Shown piece by piece: positions 10,060 through 19,959 of a DNA stretch of 64,000 nt. The notes below the pieces were generated by a model. That model made no database searches, was not told the origin of the DNA, and saw nothing but the letters and a program-made list of their open reading frames with translations. How positions within the stretch are numbered: the first letter of the stretch is position 1; every line of letters starts with the position of its first letter. Both the position numbers and the translations under genes were made by a program. The stretch is from Diogma glabrata (taxonomy: Eukaryota; Arthropoda; Insecta; Diptera; Cylindrotomidae), in the NCBI GenBank assembly GCA_963693315.1, contig OY856186.1, positions 285,654,492 through 285,718,491 of the forward strand, given 5' to 3'.

Positions 10060-10560
10060 AACATCGCAAAACCCAAAAAGCCACCGCTTTAATAAAATAG
10101 TAAATTGACTCAAATTATTGCTGTTTCTGATATCCATCGGTAGCTTGTTGAAGAGAAAAGGTCCCATATTATCAAAGAACTGACGGTAATTCTCCTTTTT
10201 TGCTCAAAAAATGCTATGGATATGGTAATCTCTTAAACGGTAGTTATCAGGTCTTTTTAAACAACCGCTTCTTTTAAAAAATTCTTTTAAGACCTTAAAA
10301 ATATATAGACTACGCAATGGTAAAACATTAGCCGAAACAAATAGCGGATATGCAGTGTCAGTTCGACGTTTTCCATAGACAATTCGAATTGCATGTTTTT
10401 GAGCTCTAAATAAAATAAATACATTGGAAAAATATGTTCCACCATAACATGCTAAACCATACTGCAATTTCGACTGAACCAAAACATTGTAGATTATTTG
10501 AAGCATACCAGTTGAACAAAGAGGGCGAAGTGTGATTACGATATTGTGCTACTGAGTTTT
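10060..10560 (-). pseudogene. Non-LTR retrotransposon RT thumb/C-terminal relic
   Basis: On the minus strand, LQIIYNVLVQSKLQYGLACY, then AQKHAIRIVYGKRR and LPLRSLYIFKVL. This is the region just after the catalytic core in jockey/CR1-type reverse transcriptases. The frame ends at a stop near 10204, but an adjacent frame continues with NMGPFLFNKLPMDIRNSNNL and LLKRWLF down to about 10080, which is the usual C-terminus. The catalytic core is absent, so this is a 5'-truncated, frameshifted relic unrelated to the 36-40 kb element. Confidence 0.7.
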
Positions 10561-10790
10561 CCAATCGCTTGTGAAGCTAGCTATACGAGCGATAACGGGG
10601 TCAGCTGTCTCACAAGTTTGGACAAACCCTTTAGTATTAGTAGTACACAATAGTTTTTGGATAGAGTGAACAAAGATTTGTAATTCTCAAAAAATAAATT
10701 CATTAAAACTAAAATTTTCAAGCATTAAAATACAAATATTTTAAAAATCAAAGTAACCTGATTTTTATGAAGTTTCGTTGTTGTCATGGT

Positions 10791-11130
10791 AATAGTATAT
10801 TTTCCTACAAGAGATGGGAACATTGTTTTTTTCGTGAGTAAACATTTGTTCACGAGACGCGCTAGTGTCGAGTGAGACATGTTTACGAACGAAAAACGTT
10901 TTTATCTCGCGTAGGAAATGCAATTTTTTCTATGATAGTAATATATAATCGATATTTACTGTAAATTATAAAGTTAAAAATCGACAACAAAACATTCAAA
11001 ATTCATATTCTATTTTTTCATGGTTACGTTGTCTAAAATACTTTGTAAAATTATATGAAAAGCCATAGCAACTTTAATTTGTTATTCTATATCACTAGTG
11101 AGTTTACTTTTCGCATAGAAAAACATATTT
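10791..11130 (+). repeat. Dispersed repeat with foldback head (copy 1)
   Basis: Copy of a repeat of about 300-340 bases that recurs inverted at 32172-32512. Its first 120 bases form a foldback: tttcctacaagagatg... against ...atctcgcgtaggaaa, with cgtgagtaaacatttgttcacgagacgcg in the middle. No coding potential. It is probably a non-autonomous DNA element. Confidence 0.65.
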
Positions 11131-11477
11131 TTTACAATTTTAGGCCCATATTTTTAAACGAGGATAAATCGTGGGATTAATCCGTGGTTTTCGAAAATCC
11201 ACTGTTTTCACTAAGGTTATTTTTGGTAATTATAAAGGTGGATAGATCTATGGATTTTTTGTGGTATTTTTGTATGGAGCTAAAACCTTTGATTTTCGAT
11301 ATCTTCTTTTGCATTAAAACTGCTTGCTGGACGCTTGCCATTTTTTTAAATTTTACCAGCAATATTTATTTTGTATGAAATATTGTTTTCATTTCATTAC
11401 GATCAACAAAATTGAAAGTAAGCGCATAATGTCTGTGTTATTTATGATGAACGTTTAAATTATATTATCATATATAA

Positions 11478-11616
11478 TATCACGAGTCGTCAAATAATAA
11501 TCGATTATTTTTCATAATCATTATTACGAATGTCATTTGAGGAAATTTTTGACCTCAAATGGCATGAGTGGTAATGTTGAAAAATAATCGACTAATAATT
11601 TGATGACGAGTTGTAT
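11478..11616. mobile_element. Foldback MITE of about 139 bases
   Basis: Arms of about 65 bases: cacgagtcgtcaaataataa... at the left and the complement ...ttatttgatgacgag-like sequence at the right, with internal tcatttgagg/cctcaaatgg. Short central spacer. The flanks are ATAT-rich, so the target duplication is uncertain. Confidence 0.65.
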
Positions 11617-11999
11617 TTAGCAGACAATTTAACGAACAGAAATAGTAACATTATTTCATACAACATAATCCTTTGTTGTCAAACAAAATTAAATGTTATT
11701 TCATCTTAGTAGGCGCATAAATGTTATAAATTTGTAATTTATTTTTGACAAATAAACATAAACATGCAATCATTTATGAATGAAAACCGACATTTTTACT
11801 ATTTGCAAATTGCATTTTCACATAATTTTGTATGTGCATTTTTGTTTTAAATTAATATATTAAGTAGGCGGAAAATATTCGAAAATATTCGCTGTTCCTT
11901 CCTACCAGAAAGAATAATCGAAACAAATCGTTTTGATTTGCTAAAAAATAGTAAATGAAGCGTGTTGATTGGACCTTATTGAAACTTTATTTAGTGAGT

Positions 12000-12660
12000 T
12001 GAGTTGTCTATTTTATTATTTAAATATTATTGTTATTGCAGGTCAAAAAACATAAATGAGAATGAAAGGCTACATTTAAAAAACTTCCTTGCAACAATGT
12101 CGATAAATTTACCATCAGCATCACATATCGTTTGCGTATTGATAGAAAAATATCCTTTACGATTGCGATATAGTTTTGCCTCATCACCTCCAGGAAATTT
12201 GATTGGTATTTGAGTACCACCAATGCACCAATGCACAATGCACAAACTTTTCCCGGGTTTTATTCACCTCCTCGTCTACAGGAATTTTTATAAAATCTTT
12301 GGCTTTTCTGGCGATACTTCTCGATACTCTATGTATTATATTACCCGCTGTACTCACTACTCTGACTTATTCCTATTAAATCACCGATTACCAATATCAA
12401 TCCTTTCTTAAAATATTTTTGATTCTTTTATTCGTTGAATCAGTAAAATTAGTTCATAATTTGAATCATTAGACTCAGAAAAAGATGAATTAGGAAAATT
12501 CTTAGAAATTCTACTATGCTTGAATATATTTTCAAACAACTGTTTGCCGCAACCTAATGACGTTTTGTATTTCCGAATTTTAGAAAATAATCTAGCCGCG
12601 GTTTGGCCATCAATATTGAGGTATAAATCTGAGGATACATTTTTAACCCAAGATTAAATC
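12000..12660 (-). pseudogene. PIF/Harbinger (HARBI1-like) transposase relic
   Basis: The minus-strand frame 12245-12033 reads CIGGTQIPIKFPGGDEAKLY then RNRKGYFSINTQTICDADGK and FIDIVAR. This is the catalytic core of HARBI1-type DDE transposases (normally IDGTHI, GGDEA, DADLKF). Upstream on the same strand (12250-12420) other frames give IGDLIGISQS and SIARKAKDFIKIPVDEEVNK, the region before the core. Frames change at least twice, and the first catalytic Asp context is altered (GGT for DGT). After IVAR the match stops. Such transposases normally work with a Myb-like partner, which I do not see. Confidence 0.75.
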
Positions 12661-12824
12661 AATGGATTTATCTACACAGTCGAAAAAGTTACTGCAATTT
12701 TCAATACAAGCTTTGCTATATGTGTTATGTAAAGCAAGTTATTATTAAATTGCAAAGCAAATTTTGCATAAAAACTTATTCTAACGCAAAACTACAAATT
12801 TTAGTACAACTCTAACGACATAGT

Positions 12825-14080
12825 TTATTAACTTCCCGATATGAGAAGTTATTGTTTTTGGGTCAATTTTCGAAATCGGAATTTTTATGATATCTTTTCG
12901 TTTCATGAGCTCCTGAAGCTGTTTAGACTATTTTTAGCTGGCAGTCTGTATGTGTGTGTGTGTATGTGTGTGTATATCGCTGTATGGAGAATTTTTGCCC
13001 AACGCTTTCTCAACAACGAATGGGTCGATTTTAACGAAAATGGTCGCAATCGATGTATCTTGTCGTAACTTAAAGCCCAGTCTTTTTCTAGCGAAATTAA
13101 ATCATTTGTTTTTTAGTGGTTTCCAAAAAACTGAAAATAATCTCTTGGAAATATCATGAGATTGAATAATGCTATTAAGGTCATGGTCAGGCTTCCATTA
13201 TGTTTGTCATCATGTCAGACATTTATAATGAGATTTGTATAAACAATTGCTATCTTAGTTTTTGAGATTTTTAACAAAATGTGAAAAAAACTACGTGTTG
13301 TTTTCTTTATGCAAACGCATGATATCTGGATGAAACTTTGGTGTGTAAATGAGCTGCAAACGCATCCGGGTTTACTTGAATATCAAAAACCTGAGTTTTT
13401 TTTCTAAATTTGACAAAAAGATCAGACGTTTGAGAGAAGATTGCTTGGTCAACTGTTTATTAACTTCCCGATATAAGAAGTTAGTGTTTTTGGGTCGATT
13501 TGCAAAATAGAAATTTTTATAATATCTTTACGTTTCAAGACCTCCTGAAGCTGTTTAGGCTATTTTTACTTGCCAGTATATATGTGTGTGTATGTGCATG
13601 TGTATATCGTCGTATGTGGACAAAAATTTGTCCAACGCTTTCTCAACAACGGATGATCCGATTTCAACTTTAATGGTCACAACCGATACATCCTGGCGTT
13701 ACTTACAGCCCAGTCCTTTTCTAATGAAATCAGTTCATTTATTTTTTTAGTGGTTTCCAAAAAACAGAAAATCGCCTCTTGCAAATATTACGAGCATAAA
13801 TAATGCTATCAAGACCATTTACCTCTTATTTTGTTTGTCATCATGTCAGACATTTATAATGACATTTGTATAAACAATTGCTATCTTACTTTTTGAGTTT
13901 TTTAAGAAAAATTTGAAAAATAGGTGATATTTTCATTACGAAAACGCATGAGAACTTGATGAAACTTTTGAATTAAAATCCGGGTTTATTTGAATATGGA
14001 AAATATGCTATTTCGAATAAGCTATTTTCAAAATTTGGAAAAGGAGTCGGGGAGGATGTCTGTGGTTCGTTGAGCAACTG
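12825..14080 (+). repeat. Tandem repeat, unit about 630 bases, two copies plus a partial third
   Basis: Copies start at about 12825 and 13457 with ttattaacttcccgatatgagaag-type sequence and continue in parallel: gttttgggtc, ctcctgaagctgtttag, a TG microsatellite, ccaacgctttctcaacaacg, gcccagtc, and catcatgtcagacatttataatga. A decayed partial third copy is at about 14380-14480. Open frames across it are created by the repeat and the TG tract and look non-coding. Confidence 0.75.
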
Positions 14081-14089
14081 TTTTTATTA

Positions 14090-15689
14090 GACTTCAATAA
14101 CACTCAGTCCTGACGTTTAATTTTGTTGAAACTTAGAGCATAAGGTTTTTGTAATGTTTATAGTAGTTTTGCAACTTGTCACTTTCGGTTAAATATATCA
14201 CAACAACAGCCACAGCTATTAAGTGTTTTTGCAGAATGTTTGGTAAAACTTTTTAGTTAACATGAGATAGAACAAATTTGCTTTTGAGGTGTTGTGTATA
14301 TAGTGGTCGCCGTTCATCAAACAAATGCTGACCTTTTATCTTACCATAAGGTAAGGTTGTTGTGTTGGAGATCATTTTTGATATTGATCATTTTAATGAT
14401 ATCTTCACGTTTCAATAACTTCTGAATCGGTCTAGACAACTTATTTTAGTTTGCAGTTTGAGTGTTAGTATGTTATTAAATTTAAATATGATCACACACT
14501 GCATGTACACATTCAAATTCTATTTAAAAAATTATTACAAATGATGTGTCGTATAATAAATAAATCTTAATTTTGCGTATTTAAGGCCTTAAAAACCCTC
14601 ATTGCGCTAATATTCACTTTTTGTTGACTTCAAATTTGTTTTAATATTTATTTTTTAATTTTTCGTTCTTTATTTGTATTTATTGCAGTTAAATTATATT
14701 GTACAATTTTTTTATGTTTGGTACTTTAGTATAATTTATCCAGTAACTGGTTAGTTTTTAATCTTACGGGAAGTTCTTGGCGTGGCCCCTATGGTCACAC
14801 CCCCATCCCACTAGTTAATTTATTTAATCAATTCGATTTTCGAAAATCGAATTTGGTTCAATGGAACATTTCTCCATCATTTTGGTTGGCGGTAAAAAGT
14901 AATTTTTCTTTCACTTTAATTTCTTCGTTCCTTGATGAATCAGCGAACAAATTAATTAGTGTACATACAAGTGAATATAAATTCAACTCCTTTGATTTGT
15001 GTTTCAAATTTGTGAAAAGCTATTATATATTACTTAATTAATATTATTTTATTGTGAACTCTTTATAAATAATATACATACTTTACAAAATATAAGATTG
15101 TGCAAATAATAAACTTAGTGGAAATTATTGTTAGTATATTATACGAATTAATTGAAAATAAAATTGGATTATTACCAACACCTGATTTGTGAATATTGAA
15201 CATTCATCCAACAGTATTATAACATACATATTACAATACCTCTCTGTCTTGATGAGACTACCGACATAATGAAATCAGCTCGCCTAAAGATAAGTAGATA
15301 TTTCCAATATTATATCAATAGTTAGTGACCGTGAATGTAGTATAAGAGTACTATAAAATGCTTTTGTTACTTTACTTGCCCAGCGTGTTGAAAATCCAAT
15401 GCTGCGGGTTCATTGCATTATACACCAGCATATTTTATGTGCGAAGACGAGTTTTAAATCGCTGGTAGATATTATGAGTTTTGTCACAAAAATAGTTAAT
15501 TTTATATCTGCTCGGTTTTTAAATAATAGTATATTGTATAATTAGGAGGAAAAGTAATATAAATCCAAAATAATTTTTAGTATTATTCATTAATTATCAT
15601 ATGAAGAAATCAAAGCAAAACAAAGTAAAATATCGAAAATAACATAAAATTATTGCTTAGTTAGCCACGACATCATAAGACATAAATAC
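14090..15689. other. AT-rich DNA, no gene recognised
   Basis: Apart from the partial third copy of the 630-base repeat, nothing recognisable is seen. A 62-codon open frame at 14853-15041 has no family pattern. Confidence 0.5.
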
Positions 15690-16150
15690 ATCGTCGCAAA
15701 AACAACCAAAACGCTGTAAAAATCCCGCGCCATGTTTTTATTTAGCTTGAAAAGATAATTTTAACTATTATTAATTACTTTTTGTGTTTGGCACTTTACA
15801 AAAATCTGTTAAATCATTAGGCACATGTTTTGTAATAAAATTTTGATTTCAAAACATCAATAAAATTGTTCTATGAGACTAAATACAAATTACATAGCGG
15901 TTTTATTTACTTATCCAAACTCCTATCCCCCACATATAAAATAAGCCATATTAAATTATTTGATTATAATATTAGTACATAGTTAAAGTATGGTCCATAA
16001 CACTACATATCATAATTCTGAACATACAATAAATATACACATTTTATTTAAAACAAAGCAAATATTATTTATTGTTTTCTCTGTAAAAAATGCTCACTTT
16101 CACTTACATATTTCTTGAACAAAAACCTTGGCGCGACCTTTTCTAAATAA
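15690..16150 (+). repeat. Left arm of a 460-base inverted repeat
   Basis: Begins atcgtcgcaaaaacaacc and ends ggcgcgaccttttctaaataa. It is a near-perfect complement of 19310-19779; the main difference is a 10-base indel near 15835. The arms enclose 3.2 kb holding PLE2. I cannot match it to a named family. Confidence 0.8.
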
Positions 16151-16921
16151 AGACAATAATGCCAGTAGTGAGATAAATTACGTGGACTGTGGACCATGGT
16201 TGACTGTGCAGCTAATCCGATGAATTATTTTAAATTGCAAATATGCTTCAACGTATAATAAAGTTGATCTTGACCAAAGATGTGCCTTTCCACATTATTA
16301 ACATACCATAGACATTCCACATTATTAACGAAATCGCGAGTAGTGTAAAGATCGCCTATCTATATTGTCCACAAGCAAAATTTCATAAAAACCAAAATTT
16401 GAAAACTTCATATGTAAAACTAACTAACTAAATGCATATATAAAACTAACTATAAATTATTACTTTATGCAAAATTTAATATTCGACATGAAATTGTTGG
16501 AATAATGTCTAGCAACCAATAACTATAACAAGAGCTACCGTCTTACCGCGAACATAAGAGCTGGTATTTTTAAACGAATAAAAGAATAGCCGGTTCACCT
16601 ATTCAATTAGAAGGACCAGTTCTTTTATTTGAAATTTTTATGCAAACTTTATCACTGCCATCTCTAGCTAGTAAAACTACAATTACATATATTTCTTTTT
16701 ATACAAATTTAGTAATTATTAATTTTGAAATACCGTTTTATTTTAATATGTTTAAATTGTATAATATAAGCTTTGGCCATTATGTTCTTGTGTTATTCAT
16801 TAACGTTAAAATTGCTTAAGTATTTTTAAAATTTAAGGACTAGTCCTTCTATTTGAAATATATTTTATTCGAAAAAAACAATAGAACTTTAAAAATGGAA
16901 TTTTTTTGTTATAGGGTTTAG

Positions 16922-17006
16922 AATATGTGTCACAACAACACATAAATACCTTTTAAGAACTAGGTTAGGTCCCACAACAACTTGCGTTTTAAGGTGTTGA
17001 TGAACG
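16922..17006 (+). repeat. Dispersed 85-base repeat (copy 1)
   Basis: gaatatgtgtcacaacaaca ... aaggtgttgatgaacgc. A close copy in the same orientation lies at 62421-62502. No coding role visible. Confidence 0.65.
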
Positions 17007-17199
17007 CTTTTTTTTTTAAACTCTGTGGATAGAAGCCACCTGAGACTATGGATTCCGGCAAACTATTTCATTTGTTTAATTTTTTATTTAATTTATTTAA
17101 TTTTTTAGTTTCCATAATTTAGAATTATGTAATCACAGATGAAGGATTGATTTTAAGTGAATTAGGAAGTAATCTAAACATGATAATTAAAATATGTTT

Positions 17200-17300
17200 C
17201 ATCATCGCCTCTGTGACTGAATGTATAAGACACCGGGAATTAAACTATGGTGTCTGTGATGAATGTGAGTTCAATCCCAACACGAAACACAAAAAAATGT
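17200..17300 (+). repeat. tRNA-like SINE head (possible)
   Basis: The stretch contains a B-box-like GAGTTCAATCCC at about 17266-17277. About 60 bases upstream is a weak A-box-like tgactgaatg region, and an A-run follows. This is the spacing of a tRNA-derived SINE head. Identity to a specific tRNA is poor, so this is tentative. Confidence 0.3.
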
Positions 17301-17411
17301 TTAAAAGAAGTTTTCTAAGAGAAAATAAAAAATAATAATTTCGAATTACAAAATTCAAATGAATTCCAATAGTACTTAATCACTCACAAAATCTTCTCAA
17401 AATTTGTATCA

Positions 17412-18647
17412 ATGTTATACTATGAAAATTTGGAACATGATGATACTTTGGTCTCATTTGACATAATATCGTTATACCCGAATGTTCCCGTACCGAAGGC
17501 TTTAGAAATTATACGAACGTGGTTGTCAACCTTAAATATTCCGACAACCGAAGCAGATCTTTATGCAAACCTAGCAGAAATGTGCATGGAACAGAACGAA
17601 TTTCAGTACGATGGCTTCTTCTACAAATTATCACAAGGCACATGCATGGGTAACCCGTTATCCTGCTTTATATCTAACGCATTCATTGGACATTTAGAAA
17701 CCAGTTTAAATAGCCAACAAAAACTACCGAAAACATGGCATCGCTACGTCGACGATATTTTCACTATAATGAAAATCCAAGATGTACAACCTCTGTTAGA
17801 TACACTAAACAATCAATATGATACCATCAAATTCACTGTAGAAATTGAGCAGAATAATTCTCTCCCGTTCTTAGATCTTAATCTAAGAAAGAACGACAGC
17901 AAAATTGACGTTAACGTATATAGAAAAACAACCACAACGGAAAGATTTATAACAAATGATTCACATTGCTCGTATCAGACAAAAATGGCAGCTTTCCGAA
18001 GCATGGTAAACAGAATGTGCATCCTACCACTTTCAGCAAAAAACTATATGGACGAATTGGAATACATTCGAAAAGTCGCAGACATGAATGGGTACGATAG
18101 CGATATCATCGATTCAATGGTGAGAAAAACGATGATGCGAATCGAGAAACGAAATAAAACCACCCTAACGAATGATGATTCGAACAATAATGAAAAGCGT
18201 ATAAGTTTTACCTTTCAGCCACCCGTAACCAATAAATTAAAAAGCATTTTTAAAAAACATAATTCTGAATTGGTATTTAAAAATAAAAACAAACTATGCA
18301 ATCAATTGGGCCAAACAAAGGATAGTGTACCGGCATCACAAAAATCTGGTATATACAGAATCAAATGTAGTTGCCAAAAAGTTTATATTGGACAGACAAA
18401 GAGGAGCATAGGTACTCGCTATAAAGAACACATATCCCACATAAAATTCAATAGACCAGAGAAATCATCCGTTGCATCCCATGCAATAAACAACAGAAAT
18501 TGTACAATTGGGGAGATCGAACTTATCAAACACGTCCAGAATCCAATGGAATTAGATGGCTGGGAAAGTCTGCACATACACAAAAATAGAAAAAAGATAC
18601 TAAACACAGACGTAGAACCAATAACCTCTTATTTATTTAAAATCTAA
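17412..18647 (+). CDS. Penelope-like RT + GIY-YIG endonuclease, 5'-truncated (PLE2)
   Basis: A single 411-residue open frame with the catalytic half of the RT fused to the endonuclease. FDIISLYPNVP gives the first Asp at residue 17, GTCMGN follows, YVDD is at 112-115, GIY at 313-315 and YIG at 325-327 (VYIGQTKRS). The late WESLHIHKNRKK block closes the nuclease. All obvious catalytic residues are kept and there is no frameshift. The missing N-terminal 40% (the PLE1-type leader and first RT motifs) means the frame starts within the RT; the preceding 17341-17411 is decayed. Sequence is clearly a different subfamily from PLE1. Confidence 0.85.
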   Translation: MLYYENLEHDDTLVSFDIISLYPNVPVPKALEIIRTWLSTLNIPTTEADLYANLAEMCMEQNEFQYDGFFYKLSQGTCMGNPLSCFISNAFIGHLETSLNSQQKLPKTWHRYVDDIFTIMKIQDVQPLLDTLNNQYDTIKFTVEIEQNNSLPFLDLNLRKNDSKIDVNVYRKTTTTERFITNDSHCSYQTKMAAFRSMVNRMCILPLSAKNYMDELEYIRKVADMNGYDSDIIDSMVRKTMMRIEKRNKTTLTNDDSNNNEKRISFTFQPPVTNKLKSIFKKHNSELVFKNKNKLCNQLGQTKDSVPASQKSGIYRIKCSCQKVYIGQTKRSIGTRYKEHISHIKFNRPEKSSVASHAINNRNCTIGEIELIKHVQNPMELDGWESLHIHKNRKKILNTDVEPITSYLFKI

Positions 18648-19309
18648 AGATAATAATTCTCGCTGTCTTATTTTACCTGTTAATTTATTATTGTTATTGT
18701 TTTTATTTTATTATTTTAATCTTTAATTTTGTTTTTACATTCTGTTTCGCTTTGTATTTTAATTTTTGATTTTCATATTTTTTGGTTTGCTTTTGATTTT
18801 ATTTTAATCTATTTACGTTTGTAAAGGTTTCTTGTAATGTGTAATACAATTTAATTAACCATATCCATACATTTACTTTAATCAAATCTTAACTGTTAAC
18901 GCATACATATTGTTATTAAATTTATGTACAATCTTTCTTTATCACTCTTTATCATAATAAAAATTCAATCAAGATTAGTTGCAAAAACGACAGCAGCTGA
19001 TGATGGAATAATTTCCGAAATGCATACTGCAAAGATTTTTTAAATAAATTTATGAAAGTTTGAAATGAATTTTTTTAATTTGTGACTTAAATTTGTTTGT
19101 TTGAAAATAAAAATTGTTTGTGAACGTCAATAATCGAGGTATATTTTTGATTCGTTTTTGGTTTATCTAACAACTTTACTAGAAACTGACTTCACGTTTT
19201 AAAATTCATTGTTAAAAGAATATTTTAATTTTATATATTAATATTAATAATATTCTGAATAATAATAGTTATACTATGAGTCAAATTTGTTCACTTTGGC
19301 TTTAATGGC
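18648..19309 (+). mobile_element. PLE2 3' untranslated region
   Basis: AT-rich trailer between the endonuclease stop and the right inverted-repeat arm. It contains the hammerhead-like motif at 18993-19030. The exact 3' end of the element is not defined; it may end shortly after the motif. Confidence 0.5.
18993..19030 (+). ncRNA. Hammerhead-ribozyme-like motif of PLE2
   Basis: GCAG, CTGATGA, T, GGAA-TAAT-TTCC, GAAA, TGCA, TA, CTGC. Stem I GCAG/CTGC is perfect, stem II is GGAA/TTCC with a 4-base loop, both cores are canonical, and stem III is the minimal A-U around palindromic TGCA. Cleavage would fall after the A at 19026. This is the best-formed of the three motifs here. Confidence 0.6.
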
Positions 19310-19779
19310 TTATTTAGAAAAGGTCGCGCCAAGGTTTTTGTTCAAGAAATATGTAAGTGAAAGTGAGCATTTTTTACAGAGAAAACAATAAATAATATTT
19401 GCTTTGTTTTAAATAAAATGTGTATATTTATTGTATGTTCAGAATTATGATATGTAGTGTTATGGACCATACTTTAACTATGTACTAATATTATAATCAA
19501 ATAATTTAATATGGCTTATTTTATATGTGGGGGATAGGAGTTTGGATAAGTAAATAAAACCGCTATGTAATTTGTATTTAGTCTCATAGAACAATTTTAT
19601 TGATGTTTTGAAATCAAAATTTTATTACAAAATTATATAAACATGTGCCTAATGATTTAACAGATTTTTGTAAAGTGCCAAACACAAAAAGTAATTAATA
19701 ATAGTTAAAATTATCTTTTCAAGCTAAATAAAAACATGGCGCGGGATTTTTACAGCCTTTTGGTTGTTTTTGCGACGAT
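19310..19779 (-). repeat. Right arm of the 460-base inverted repeat
   Basis: Complement of 15690-16150, from ttatttagaaaaggtcgcgcc to tttttgcgacgat. It lies 280 bases beyond the PLE2 hammerhead motif. Confidence 0.8.
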
Positions 19780-19921
19780 TTGACGAATTTTTGTTAAGTA
19801 AAACTAATAGATAAACAAAAATACTACACACTATAGTATCTTTTAATAAATGAAAAGCAGTTTACGCGTTTATTTTAATAATCTTTCTGTATGAAATGAA
19901 TCACTTATTGCTTATCAATCA

Positions 19922-19950
19922 ATAATTAATTAATTAATTAATTAATTAAT
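19922..19950. repeat. (TTAA)n microsatellite
   Basis: About seven uninterrupted TTAA/TAAT units directly left of the first Helitron-like element. Confidence 0.9.
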
Positions 19951-19959
19951 CATCATCAA

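Noticed and set aside
12841..13159. Open frames with Cys/Val runs (MCVCVCVC)
   Set aside because: Produced by a TG microsatellite inside the 630-base tandem repeat; not conserved in the second copy.
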